Shown here in pieces: positions 7,639 to 14,954 of a DNA stretch of 45,596 nt. This DNA is from UBA12151 sp964600645 (GTDB lineage Bacteria > Patescibacteriota > Minisyncoccia > Moranbacterales > UBA9337). The notes under the pieces were generated by a model that did not search any database, was not told the origin of the DNA, and was given only the letters and a program-made list of their open reading frames with translations. Where the stretch lies: assembly GCA_964600645.1 (NCBI GenBank), contig CAZRJL010000001.1:1-45596 (forward strand), read 5' to 3'. Made by a program: the position numbers and the translations under genes. Positions within the stretch are counted from its first letter, which is position 1, and each line of letters starts with the position of its first letter.

Positions 7639-8776
7639 ATTGCAGATTATGGGAATATAAATAATTAATGAATTTGTACACAAAATCAAAACCTATTCTT
7701 TTTCTGTCATTATCCCTGTAATTCGTAAGAAAAAGAGAGAGATAATTTTCACGAAGCCTATTTATTTCAAAATTAAATAAATCAATTAGCTTCTCCTGCT
7801 CAGCAATAGTTATTTTTTTATCCAAAACCAAATAAATCATGTGTCTGGAAGATTCTTTACTTACTAGGCAATCAACTCCGTATTTTCTAATATTCTCCAG
7901 TGCTATTTTCCCGGATTCAGAACCACTATCGATAGCTTTAAGTAATATAATATTAGACTTAATAGATTTATAAACATCTTCTGATACCACAAACTCTTTT
8001 CGATGCTTCACGTGGTTGTAGGCTGCTGTAATTTTTATTCTCCCCTTTTTATCAGCAACATCTTTTTCAGTGAGCCTTCTTACGCCTAAAATATTTTCTT
8101 GACTCCTTATTTCCTTAAAAATATTTCCACCAATCGCCCAATCATGATTTTTTCTGAGTTCTATGTTCACCTTTTTCCCCTCTGGATAAATATGAGTCTT
8201 AATGGAAAACTCTGCATCAAACAGATTTTTTTTTCTTTTATAATAAAAAGCTATCACATTATAAGTAGTGTCAGGGAAAACTTGATGCTTGAAGTAATTC
8301 ATTTCAACTATTTGGAATTTGGAAAAAAATATATCTCTGATTTTTTTTGAGTTTCGAGCTGAAAGAAAATTAATTGGAACAATAACGATTCCTTCCTGAC
8401 TATTCATTATCGCTTTCAATGAAAGATGATAAAGATCTTCTAGCCCTAACGATTGAAAGTATTTCTCTTTCGTTTTTTTGTCAGCTTTATTTACATTTAA
8501 ATATGGAGGATTCGTTATTATAAAATCATATTTTCCTTCAGTATTTAATGTGTCTTGAAAAAAAACATTTTTTTCGTCAACATATTTTTTGTCTACATCA
8601 AAACCAATAACTTTTTTAGCTTCATTTTCCTTTGCCCATTCCAACAAATCACCAGCACCAGCGAAAGGATCGGAAACATTTTTACCCTTAATGAATTTAC
8701 CTAAACCTCTCAAAATATAATCTGAGTTTATGGTAAAAAACTGACCTAATTGTTTCTTTTTTATTTTTGCTGTCAT
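7610..8776 (-). CDS. N6-adenine DNA methyltransferase, gamma class (type II M)
   Basis: 388 residues. Motif X is KKQLGQFFT at the N-terminus, motif I is DPFAGAGDLL near residues 35-44, motif IV is NPPY near residue 88, and the target-recognition region follows in the C-terminal half: the gamma order of TaqI/Eco57I-like enzymes. It methylates adenine N6 to protect host DNA from the overlapping endonuclease. A promoter lies at 8805-8832 (TTGCGG, 16 bases, TAAAAT). Methylase first, nuclease second with a small overlap gives early protection when the locus enters a new cell. Confidence 0.9.
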   Translation of the reverse strand: MTAKIKKKQLGQFFTINSDYILRGLGKFIKGKNVSDPFAGAGDLLEWAKENEAKKVIGFDVDKKYVDEKNVFFQDTLNTEGKYDFIITNPPYLNVNKADKKTKEKYFQSLGLEDLYHLSLKAIMNSQEGIVIVPINFLSARNSKKIRDIFFSKFQIVEMNYFKHQVFPDTTYNVIAFYYKRKKNLFDAEFSIKTHIYPEGKKVNIELRKNHDWAIGGNIFKEIRSQENILGVRRLTEKDVADKKGRIKITAAYNHVKHRKEFVVSEDVYKSIKSNIILLKAIDSGSESGKIALENIRKYGVDCLVSKESSRHMIYLVLDKKITIAEQEKLIDLFNFEINRLRENYLSLFLTNYRDNDRKRIGFDFVYKFINYLYSHNLQYAKKQSALL

Positions 8777-8804
8777 CTTTTTATTTTAATGATATTGTAT
8801 CTTT

Positions 8805-8832
8805 ATTTTACCACAACCGAACTTTCCCGCAA
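8805..8832 (-). promoter_or_regulatory. Promoter of the adenine-methylase/restriction operon
   Basis: Minus strand -35 TTGCGG (8827-8832), 16-base spacer, -10 TAAAAT (8805-8810), about 30 bases before the methylase ATG. The rest of the 8777-9076 gap holds the dinD tail and repeat copy described separately, with no other gene seen. Confidence 0.55.
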
Positions 8833-8944
8833 CTGTGGATAACTATCAGCTTTATTTCCCGCCTATCGATCAGCACGCTCCCAATCCTCAATAATCATTT
8901 TTTTACCATATACCCACTATAACTCATGATGCTATTTAACCTCT

Positions 8945-8979
8945 TCTATTCTATTCCAAAACACACCGGGGGTAAAGGA
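8945..8979. repeat. 35-bp direct repeat flanking dinD, copy 1
   Basis: Matches 9973-10007 in 29 of 35 positions, in the same orientation (core ATTCTATTCCAAAACAC). Read on the minus strand both copies encode FT..VFWNR, followed here by IEEVK and a stop. The copies lie on either side of dinD. Confidence 0.65.
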
Positions 8980-8989
8980 AATAATATGA

Positions 8990-9076
8990 TTATTTCCGCT
9001 TTTTCTTGGCATTTACACCTTTGAGCATTTTCTTATTTTCTGATTTTATTCTCCTTTCAATCTTTTTCACATCTTC
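8990..9076 (-). pseudogene. Cut-off C-terminal tail of dinD
   Basis: Directly after the TAA that ends the dinD frame at 9077, the same frame stays open for 28 codons: EDVKKIERRIKSENKK, then MLKGVNAKKKRK and a second TAA at 8990. DinD-family proteins usually continue through an ED-(V/I)-KK-x-ER segment, so this is the family's normal C-terminus, separated from the body by one nonsense codon. Confidence 0.75.
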
Positions 9077-9844
9077 TTAAGCCGGTAATGCCTCCGGATA
9101 GATTTCTTTTTCTATGAGAAGATTGCGCACGCTCCTATTGTTTTTTACATGCTCGGAAGTGATAGATTGTTCTCCGCGGATGTGAGTATCGCGTTTCAGA
9201 GTAAAATTCGTAATTTCATTCGCGAAATCCTTGGCTTTTATGGTTATGGCCGGCAAAAAATCAGCCAGCGCGCGAGTATTTTTAATCCCAAGCTTCTTTT
9301 TCATATCCTGAGTGGTGTTTCCGCCAAAAAGCGCTTGATCACCTTTGCTTCGAATACGCGCAAAACCGATATTGTCAACGCCCCTCTCATAAATAATTCC
9401 TGACAATTCTTTTTCTGAATTGGTAAGTTTTTCACGAAAAGTCAGCCTTTCAATTTCTGAAATCCTTTTTTCAATAAGTTCTTGCTTCCTTGTTTGAACG
9501 GCAAAATATGCCATAGCGAAAGCGATTTCCTCTTTTCTCGGATCGCCATTTTGTGCGATCAGATAGCAGGCGTGGCGAGTGAGCGCGATATCGTCAATTT
9601 CTCGTTTCGCACCAGATCCAACTCCAACCATTTTGCCGACGTCGGCAAAATGGTCGTTAACCTTAAGACCTGCATTTTGGCAGGCTATTTTGGCTTTTTC
9701 TATGACTTTTTGAAAATTTTTCCACTGGTCATATCCAAGCAAAACCTGCAAATCTCGAGCAAACCAAAATTCCAGACCATCCTCTGTTTTTTGAGCATAA
9801 TCATTAAAATTTTTATGAAGTTTTTGCACAATTTCGTGTTTCAT
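9077..9844 (-). CDS. dinD: DNA-damage-inducible protein D homologue, late nonsense codon
   Basis: 255 residues, matching the DinD/BRO-N-like family along its length: an N-terminal FNDYAQKTEDGLEFWFARDLQVLLGY, a central ALTRHACYLIAQNGDPRKEEIAFAMAYFA, and a C-terminal RGEQSITSEHVKNNRSVR. In Escherichia coli dinD is a LexA-regulated SOS gene whose product acts against RecA filaments. Here a TAA after YPEALPA stops the protein 28 codons early; the missing tail is still present in frame (8990-9076). The shortened product may still fold, since the loss is limited to a charged end. The gene lies between two 35-bp direct repeats and next to a frameshifted fragment, suggesting a mobile insertion. No LexA-like box is seen upstream. 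Confidence 0.85.
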   Translation of the reverse strand: MKHEIVQKLHKNFNDYAQKTEDGLEFWFARDLQVLLGYDQWKNFQKVIEKAKIACQNAGLKVNDHFADVGKMVGVGSGAKREIDDIALTRHACYLIAQNGDPRKEEIAFAMAYFAVQTRKQELIEKRISEIERLTFREKLTNSEKELSGIIYERGVDNIGFARIRSKGDQALFGGNTTQDMKKKLGIKNTRALADFLPAITIKAKDFANEITNFTLKRDTHIRGEQSITSEHVKNNRSVRNLLIEKEIYPEALPA

Positions 9845-9858
9845 AAATTTTTATTTTA

Positions 9859-10019
9859 ATATTTTAATTCTTTTAAATACTTTTCCGCTTTTTTATCCAC
9901 TCCATCTTTTTCTTTTTCAATTTATTCCAATCCCCAACCAACACGCCTTTGTTGGCATATTTTAGTGCTGTCTCCATTCTATTCCAAAACACGCTCTGGG
10001 TAAAGAAGTTGATAAATGA
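9859..10019 (-). pseudogene. Frameshifted fragment of an unknown gene upstream of dinD
   Basis: The minus strand encodes FINFFTQSVFWNRMETALK then YANKGVLVGDWNKLKKKK; in a second frame, shifted at an A-rich run, it continues DGVDKKAEKYLKELKY and stops at 9859, 14 bases before dinD. No start codon is seen: the frame runs back into the terminator at 10027-10057. It looks like the C-terminus of a broken gene. The family was not recognised. The FT..VFWNR part is the element repeated at 8945-8979. Confidence 0.5.
9973..10007. repeat. 35-bp direct repeat flanking dinD, copy 2
   Basis: Partner of the repeat at 8945-8979 (29/35 identical, same orientation). It forms the start of the frameshifted fragment at 9859-10019. 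Confidence 0.65.
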
Positions 10020-10026
10020 CAAACAA

Positions 10027-10057
10027 AAAATCCGCCTTGCTTAGGCGGATTTTTTTC
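10027..10057. terminator. Intrinsic terminator after the site-2 protease gene
   Basis: Stem ATCCGCC with GGCGGAT, loop of about seven bases, A-run on one side and T-run on the other, so it can act in both directions. It ends the minus-strand transcript of the M50 peptidase. Confidence 0.85.
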
Positions 10058-10065
10058 AGGGGAGA

Positions 10066-10767
10066 TTATATCCCGACTACATAACGAAAGAAGATTTCCA
10101 GTGCTCCGTAGAGGAATCTTCCCAGTAGTGGCGATGCTAGGAAAATAAACATCAGCAGGAGAATAAAGCCGAAAGATTCCAGCATTATTTTCGTTTCTGT
10201 TTTTATTGGGACAAGGTAAAATAGAATTTTAGAACCGTCCAAAGGAGGAATCGGGATTAAGTTGAAAAATGCCAGAAAGACGTTTATTACCACAATCATC
10301 GTAAACAGAAGGAAAAATATTGAAGCCAGTGAACCTGAAACCGCAAAAACCAAATTGGCATAATCTCCGCGCAAAAGTCCGTTAATAATATCAATTTTCC
10401 CCAAGTGATTGATAGCAATAAATCGCGCCCCCAATCCAAAAACCAGTGCCAGCGCAATATTCGACAACGGTCCCGCCAAGCCAACCAATGCCGGCCCCTT
10501 TCTTTGATCTTTCAGATTATACGGATTATATGGAACCGGCTTGGCCCATCCAAATCCGAATCCAAAAGTAAAAATCATAAAAAGCGGCACCAAAAAAGAA
10601 CCCCAAAAATCCAAATGCTTGAGAGGATTAAGCGTGAGTCTGCCGGCATATTTTGCCGTCGAATCGCCCAAATACAAGGCTGCCATTCCGTGAGACACCT
10701 CGTGAATCACCACGGACATAATAACAATCGCAATTTGAAACACTATTAGCACTATTTCTCCCGACAT
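10066..10767 (-). CDS. Site-2 protease family (M50) membrane metallopeptidase
   Basis: 233 residues with several membrane segments. The zinc motif HEVSHG is at residues 22-27 inside the first helix, and the second family motif NLIPIPPLDGSK lies near residues 168-179, where the Asp is the third zinc ligand. GRLTLNPLKHLDFWGS after the first motif is typical of the short M50 group (Rseries without PDZ domains). Members cut membrane proteins within the bilayer; the substrate is unknown. The gene stands alone, ending at a bidirectional terminator. Confidence 0.92.
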   Translation of the reverse strand: MSGEIVLIVFQIAIVIMSVVIHEVSHGMAALYLGDSTAKYAGRLTLNPLKHLDFWGSFLVPLFMIFTFGFGFGWAKPVPYNPYNLKDQRKGPALVGLAGPLSNIALALVFGLGARFIAINHLGKIDIINGLLRGDYANLVFAVSGSLASIFFLLFTMIVVINVFLAFFNLIPIPPLDGSKILFYLVPIKTETKIMLESFGFILLLMFIFLASPLLGRFLYGALEIFFRYVVGI

Positions 10768-10870
10768 AATTTTGATAATTTAATTGATTACAATCCCTTT
10801 CTCTTGCCAAAAACTACTTACTATGATACGATAATTTCTGTAATAAGGCAACCTATTTTATACAAACATT

Positions 10871-11038
10871 ATGAGCAGAACATGCGAAGTTTGCGGACGC
10901 GGAACCCAATCTGGAAATTCTCGAAGCCATTCCAATATCGCTTCCAAAAGGAAATTCAAGATCAATATCCAGTCTAAAAAAATGGACGGAAAGAAACAAA
11001 AGGTTTGCGCAAAATGCATCAAAACGATGTCAAAATAA
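10871..11038 (+). CDS. rpmB: Ribosomal protein L28
   Basis: 55 residues, ATG 10871 to TAA 11036-11038. CEVCGRGTQSGNSRSHSN matches the L28 N-terminal signature, and the C-terminal CAKC completes a four-cysteine zinc ribbon (C5, C8, C46, C49). It is shorter than the about 78-residue enterobacterial protein, as is usual for reduced genomes. It is a single-gene transcript on the plus strand closed by a strong terminator. Confidence 0.93.
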   Translation: MSRTCEVCGRGTQSGNSRSHSNIASKRKFKINIQSKKMDGKKQKVCAKCIKTMSK

Positions 11039-11068
11039 AAAACCCCGACGTAATGTCGGGTTTTTTAT
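11038..11068. terminator. Bidirectional terminator between rpmB and the prenyl synthase gene
   Basis: Stem CCCGAC/GTCGGG with a five-base GTAAT loop, A-run on the left and T-run on the right. It serves the convergent rpmB (plus) and polyprenyl synthase (minus) genes. Confidence 0.88.
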
Positions 11069-11075
11069 TATCCGC

Positions 11076-12143
11076 TCAAACCTCGCGACTAGCCATATAA
11101 TCGGCGATGCCGAGCAAAAACTCTTGCGCCTCGCCTGCGATTCTTGATTTTTTTATTTCCGTTTTTCCCTGCTGGATAAAATCATTGGCGGTTTTTTGCG
11201 CGTATTCCAAAGAACCGGAGGCAATGATCGCCCGGCGAAATTCATCAATATCCTTGCCGGTCAACTTCGCTTTTCCCAGTAGATTTTTGATGGCCTTTTT
11301 TTGCGCCGCGCTTCCCGTTTCCAACGCGCGCGCCACCAAAATCGTTTGCTTTCCTTCGGCAATATCCGATCCGACCGGTTTTCCAATCTTTTTTTCACTG
11401 CCGAAAATTCCCAAAATATCATCCTGAATTTGAAAAGCGATCCCAATTGGGATGGAAAATCGACTGATGCTTTCTAGTAGTTCAACATCAGCCCCGCCGA
11501 GAATAGCCCCCAAATGGAGCGGTCCCTCGATGGTATATTTGGCGGTTTTATTCTTGTACATCCGCAGAATCTCTTTTTCACTCGCCTTGCCGGCATATTC
11601 AATATACACATCCTGCGACTCGCCGATACAAGTCATCGAAACAATTCCTTGCAAACGATCCAGGGCTTTTATGATATTTTTCGACTCGAATTCAGAATTG
11701 AAAATAATTTGGTTTCCCATCGCTCCCACCATATCGCCAACAATAATCGCAATGGAATTGCCAAAATGCGCGCTGTCTTTTTTGGGAAAATATTTCTTCC
11801 CTATTTTGGAAAAATGAAAATGCGCCGTATCAACGCCGTGTCGCATATTGTCCTTGTCAATGATATCATCGTGAATCAAAAGGAATGCGTGAATAAGTTC
11901 AATACTCACAGCAGTTCGAATCGCCTTTTCTTTTTCCTTGCCTCCCGCTGCCAAATAACCGCAATACATCAAAGCTGGACGCAATCTTTTGCCTCCCGAC
12001 AAAATATATTTTTTGACAAAACGCAAAGAATCGGCGATAAAATCATCCTCTTTCTCCGCCTCTTTGATAGCTTTGTCGATGTATTTTTCAATTTCCGGAT
12101 CAAGCTTATCCTTGAACTCTTTTAATTTTTCTTTAATATCCAT
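11076..12143 (-). CDS. Polyprenyl diphosphate synthase (FPP/GGPP synthase type)
   Basis: 355 residues. The first Asp-rich motif is HDDIIDKD near residues 91-98 and the second is QIQDDILGIFG near 237-247; SGGKRLRPAL near the N-terminus binds isopentenyl diphosphate. These are the hallmarks of trans-prenyl synthases (IspA/GGPS family), which add C5 units to allylic diphosphates. Product length cannot be fixed from sequence. Together with ispG at 37417 it indicates that the cell makes isoprenoids through the MEP pathway, for example for the undecaprenyl carrier or membrane lipids. Confidence 0.9.
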   Translation of the reverse strand: MDIKEKLKEFKDKLDPEIEKYIDKAIKEAEKEDDFIADSLRFVKKYILSGGKRLRPALMYCGYLAAGGKEKEKAIRTAVSIELIHAFLLIHDDIIDKDNMRHGVDTAHFHFSKIGKKYFPKKDSAHFGNSIAIIVGDMVGAMGNQIIFNSEFESKNIIKALDRLQGIVSMTCIGESQDVYIEYAGKASEKEILRMYKNKTAKYTIEGPLHLGAILGGADVELLESISRFSIPIGIAFQIQDDILGIFGSEKKIGKPVGSDIAEGKQTILVARALETGSAAQKKAIKNLLGKAKLTGKDIDEFRRAIIASGSLEYAQKTANDFIQQGKTEIKKSRIAGEAQEFLLGIADYMASREV

Positions 12144-12220
12144 AATAATTTGTGCTTTATTTAATCTATGATTTATTCTATCTCAACCGACGTTTGATAG
12201 CAAGATGCCGGCAGTGTTTT

Positions 12221-12248
12221 TTGCAACCCTACAAGTATGTGATATAAT
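12221..12248 (+). promoter_or_regulatory. Promoter giving a leaderless or near-leaderless mRNA
   Basis: TTGCAA (12221-12226), 16-base spacer, TATAAT (12243-12248). The first ATG of the downstream gene is at 12257, about where transcription should start. Confidence 0.75.
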
Positions 12249-12256
12249 AGGCGCAT

Positions 12257-12523
12257 ATGGAAACAATAATGAAAGCGGACATTTTTTTCTTCATCTCCTC
12301 TGTCTCTTCAGTGATTCTGACGATACTGCTTTGCGTTGTTTTGTTTTATCTTATCAAAGCCGGAAGAAATCTCTATCAAATTTCCGAAAAGTTGCAACAG
12401 CATTTCAAAAACTCAGAAGAATTCGTTTTTGATTTAAAAGAAAGATTGGAAGAAAATATATTTTTTCGGCTATTCTTTCCTCCGTCAAGAAAGCGCAAGC
12501 GTTCCTCGAAAAATAACAAATAA
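12257..12523 (+). CDS. Small membrane-anchored protein, unknown function
   Basis: 88 residues. One hydrophobic helix (FFFISSVSSVILTILLCVVLFYLI) near residues 10-33 is followed by an amphipathic helix and a basic, Arg/Lys-rich tail. The layout resembles DUF948-like small membrane proteins, which carry one membrane helix and a coiled coil. The start is either ATG 12257 (leaderless with the promoter at 12221-12248) or ATG 12269. The next gene follows after 19 bases on the same strand, so the two are probably co-transcribed. Confidence 0.7.
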   Translation: METIMKADIFFFISSVSSVILTILLCVVLFYLIKAGRNLYQISEKLQQHFKNSEEFVFDLKERLEENIFFRLFFPPSRKRKRSSKNNK

Positions 12524-12542
12524 TTCGTTAATTTTAAATAAT

Positions 12543-12935
12543 ATGCAAAAGAAGTCAGACAACAAATCAAACATCGCAATCAAATTGGCGGCTGCTGGAA
12601 CAGCCATCGCCGCATTGGCGGCATCAGCCTATTTCTTCTTCGGACCGAAAGGAAAAAAGAATCGCCAACATGCCAAGGCCTGGGTCATCAAAATGAAAGG
12701 AGATGTGGTGGAGAAATTTGAAAAAGCGCGTGAAATTACCGAGCCAGTATATCAAGAAATTATTGACACCGTCGCCAAAGAATACAAAAAGAACAAAAAA
12801 GCCGGTCAAGCGGAAATCGACGAACTGGCAAATGATCTCAAAAAGCACTGGAAAGCCCTAAACAAATTGGCTTCCGCCAACAAAAAGAATCCCGCAAAAA
12901 AATCCCCGTCAAAAACAACCAAAAAATCCGCCTAA
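12543..12935 (+). CDS. Membrane-anchored protein with histone-like basic tail
   Basis: 130 residues. A short basic N-terminus precedes an Ala-rich membrane helix (about residues 10-30, ending AYFFFGPKGKKNR). A helical region that may form a coiled coil follows, and then a tail made of Lys, Ala, Pro and Ser (KNPAKKSPSKTTKKSA) like the C-terminus of histone H1. The GPKGKKNR junction recalls YtxH-like proteins. The function is unknown; the tail suggests contact with nucleic acid or acidic polymers. It is the last gene before the terminator at 12954. Confidence 0.7.
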   Translation: MQKKSDNKSNIAIKLAAAGTAIAALAASAYFFFGPKGKKNRQHAKAWVIKMKGDVVEKFEKAREITEPVYQEIIDTVAKEYKKNKKAGQAEIDELANDLKKHWKALNKLASANKKNPAKKSPSKTTKKSA

Positions 12936-12953
12936 AAAATTACTTTGACATAA

Positions 12954-12976
12954 AAAACACCGACGAGGTGTTTTTT
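12954..12976 (+). terminator. Intrinsic terminator
   Basis: Stem AACACC/GGTGTT, loop GACGA, then TTTT on the plus strand, 19 bases after the stop of the gene at 12543-12935. Confidence 0.8.
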
Positions 12977-13076
12977 ATATTGGCAAAAGCAGAAAAAGAA
13001 TCTTCATTAAGCCTCGATTTTTATTTTAATTAGTTCAATTTTAATGCACGGTCTTGAGTGAGAATTGAGTTGCTGC

Positions 13077-13119
13077 AAAAAAACGGGCGGGAGCTATATT
13101 ATTAAGCTTGCCGCCCGTT
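13077..13119 (-). terminator. Terminator of the ClpP-like gene
   Basis: Stem AACGGGCGG/CCGCCCGTT around a 17-base loop, followed on the minus strand by a run of seven T. It lies 22 bases past the stop of the ClpP-like gene. Confidence 0.85.
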
Positions 13120-13140
13120 CTCGCCACGACGTGCGAGAAA

Positions 13141-13737
13141 TCACCAAGGCTCATATGTCCCGAATTGGGACAACAAGTGAATTTGCTGCCTTTCGATGAC
13201 ATCATGAATTATGCCGTAATGCAAGGCATCATTGATATTGAATTTATATTCCTGCCGCATCAAATCCATGGTCCTATCCACGGACAATGATGTTTTGCGC
13301 GAGATTAGCTCAGCTTGCAGCTCATCAAAAAAGACAAGCTTGCGCCACATATCCATATATCTCAGATAGCCGATCCTATCTCTGTTGCATTCGCAAATAA
13401 GCGCCTGCATCTGAGCCTCTCCCTTGGTAATCGCTTTTCCGGAGCCATCTTCAAATCGCCCCTCATGAATGGCAAAAATAGTTTCGGGCGTCGCAACCCT
13501 CTCCTTTCCACAAAGAAAAAAAATAGTTGCCAATGAGGCTACTACGCTATCCCCTATTATGGAAATGTTTCGTTGCGCAATGCAACTGCCGAATTTAACA
13601 AAATTAAAGATTGAACCTCCGTTTGAATTCAGCAACAGGGAAGACGAGTTTGTCTCCCGAAAAGCATACAGCACACTCAAAACATCTTCTGGTTTGATCT
13701 CCCGAATAATCAATGGAACCGCATTTTGATAAAACAT
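13141..13737 (-). CDS. Divergent ClpP-like serine protease
   Basis: 198 residues with the ClpP/crotonase-type fold signature: oxyanion segment NSNGG (37-41), nucleophile region VVASLATIF with Ser68, and FAIHEG with His91. The Ser-His spacing is 23 rather than the 25 of Escherichia coli ClpP. An Asp in SVDRTMDLM fits the third catalytic position, and the end INDALHYGIIHDVI matches ClpP's xxEAxxYGLID segment. It is not next to a Clp ATPase gene, so it may act alone or with another unfoldase. It has its own consensus-like promoter (13815-13843), a hairpin in the leader and a strong ribosome binding site (GAGAGAGGTG), unlike most genes here. Confidence 0.75.
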   Translation of the reverse strand: MFYQNAVPLIIREIKPEDVLSVLYAFRETNSSSLLLNSNGGSIFNFVKFGSCIAQRNISIIGDSVVASLATIFFLCGKERVATPETIFAIHEGRFEDGSGKAITKGEAQMQALICECNRDRIGYLRYMDMWRKLVFFDELQAELISRKTSLSVDRTMDLMRQEYKFNINDALHYGIIHDVIERQQIHLLSQFGTYEPW

Positions 13738-13814
13738 AACACACCTCTCTCTTCCTAAATTTTATTTTAAAACAGCATCCTTTTTACAGGATTTCATATT
13801 AAGAACTTCACAAT

Positions 13815-13843
13815 AGCTTAGCACAAACAATCGCTACAGTCAA
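13815..13843 (-). promoter_or_regulatory. Promoter of the ClpP-like gene
   Basis: Minus strand -35 TTGACT (13838-13843), 17-base spacer, -10 TAAGCT (13815-13820). The about 70-base leader contains the hairpin ATCCT-GTAAAA-AGGAT and a strong ribosome binding site. Confidence 0.7.
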
Positions 13844-13877
13844 CCCGTAAATAATTCTTTTTAAACTTATAAGAAAT

Positions 13878-14095
13878 AAAAAAAACGGGATCTGAGTTAT
13901 CAGGAAGCTTAATAACAGCATTCCTGCTCAAATCCCGGAAACAAGTCCATATTTTAGCAACGTAGCCTATGCGGTGGACTATGACCGCTGGAGACCGTGC
14001 ATGTTTCAGTGTCCGGGAAAACCAGAGCCAACTCCCTGGCATCCCTCAGTCTGCATTGCAGATGTTATCGGGGACACTGCCTAACTAGTTATAAT
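13878..14095 (-). ncRNA. Candidate structured non-coding RNA with intrinsic terminator
   Basis: No convincing gene lies between 13738 and 14193, but the minus strand has strong RNA-like structure. It ends in a terminator hairpin: an 11-bp stem (13886-13896 with 13927-13937) with an inner CAGGAA/TTCCTG stem, then eight T. One pair is G-U on the minus strand and would be a C-A mismatch on the plus strand, which fixes the orientation. Upstream, CAGTGTCC and GGACACTG (14072-14079, 14007-14014) enclose smaller hairpins including TCTGC-AAT-GCAGA, and GCGGT/ACCGC (13984-13988, 13971-13975) forms another. The 5' end is a guess from an AT-rich TATAAC near 14090. I could not match it to tmRNA, RNase P RNA, 4.5S RNA or 6S RNA. 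Confidence 0.5.
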
Positions 14096-14104
14096 TTTAT
14101 CACA

Positions 14105-14176
14105 TCAGCACAGACTTGAGTATCCTAGGAAATTGAGATAGCGTTGAGCAGAGATTGGAACGTACTAAAGTGCTGA
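14105..14176. repeat. Inverted repeat upstream of the ncRNA candidate
   Basis: TCAGCAC (14105-14111) and its perfect complement GTGCTGA (14170-14176) are separated by 58 bases. They may pair as the base of a larger structure or form part of the end of the Nudix transcript, whose stop is at 14194. Confidence 0.4.
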
Positions 14177-14193
14177 TTCTGCACCTGCCATTA

Positions 14194-14802
14194 TCAACTC
14201 ACTGATTTTGGAAGTTTTTCACCATATTTTTCAATAAAATATCGAACCGGATATACGAGCTCCGTTTTCAATGCCTCATCAAGGGTGAGCCAAACAGGTC
14301 TTGTTCCTTCATCATTTATTTTCATATCTTCAATATTTTCAATTTTAGCAGTATAAAGATGCCATTTGTGATTATCCGCTCCGCGACGACATTTATCTCC
14401 AATAACATCTTCTTCAGAAAAAAGCCTCGCATTGTCTAATTCAATCCCAGTTTCCTCTTTCAATTCTCGTTTCACGGCAATTTCCGCAATCTCTCCAGCA
14501 TCAAGATGCCCTGCTGGAATAGCAAAGGCAAAAGGATATATGGTTCTTTCAAAAAAAAGAGCTTTGTTTTCAGAATTAAAAACAAAAATGCCCACACTTT
14601 CATGCCAATATTCATTTGTTTTTTTGTCTATCCACCAAACAATCCTATTATCAATAACCAAACTTCTTTCTGCGATCTTGCCGCATACTTGACAATGATA
14701 ATATGTTAATCCATTTTGAAAAATTCTATCGACTTTTCGTGAAAAACAGTGAATACAATATTGCCCTTCGTGTTTTAGTGAAACATTGATTGGTATCTGC
14801 AT
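14194..14802 (-). CDS. Nudix hydrolase with N-terminal zinc ribbon
   Basis: 202 residues. The N-terminus holds two CxxC pairs (YCIHC and CQVCG) about 20 residues apart, forming a zinc ribbon. The Nudix box GHLDAGEIAEIAVKRELKEE followed by TGIEL, near residues 97-120, has the expected G-x5-E-x7-RE-x2-EE-x-G pattern for binding Mg2+ and cleaving nucleoside diphosphates linked to another group. It lacks the SQPWPFPxS motif of NADH pyrophosphatases (NudC), so the substrate is open. It stands alone on the minus strand upstream of the ncRNA candidate. Confidence 0.88.
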   Translation of the reverse strand: MQIPINVSLKHEGQYCIHCFSRKVDRIFQNGLTYYHCQVCGKIAERSLVIDNRIVWWIDKKTNEYWHESVGIFVFNSENKALFFERTIYPFAFAIPAGHLDAGEIAEIAVKRELKEETGIELDNARLFSEEDVIGDKCRRGADNHKWHLYTAKIENIEDMKINDEGTRPVWLTLDEALKTELVYPVRYFIEKYGEKLPKSVS

Positions 14803-14900
14803 GAAATTATCTTATATTAAAATTTAGTTATTCTTAATTTATCCTTTTTTTGAGTAATTTATAAAGTTTAAATAAGTATAACATAGGAACAGTACAAAAA

Positions 14901-14932
14901 AAAGCCATCATCCGAGTTTGGATGATGGCTGA
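14901..14932 (-). terminator. Intrinsic terminator, 11-bp stem
   Basis: Stem AGCCATCATCC/GGATGATGGCT with an about six-base loop, then a long T-run on the minus strand, downstream of the gene that ends at 14955. Confidence 0.88.
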
Positions 14933-14954
14933 TGTATATATACCATGAGCATCT

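Noticed and set aside
10628..10810. 60-codon minus-strand frame overlapping the M50 gene
   Set aside because: It is a frame shadow of the site-2 protease gene with no independent support.
13886..13937. tmRNA-like string AGCTTAATAACAGC on the plus strand
   Set aside because: No alanine-rich tag frame, an in-frame stop just upstream and no tRNA-like end; the G-U pair and T-run show that the hairpin belongs to the minus strand.
13818..14042. 74-codon minus-strand frame in the ncRNA stretch
   Set aside because: No ribosome binding site, odd composition, and it runs through the terminator hairpin and the downstream promoter; RNA structure explains the region better.
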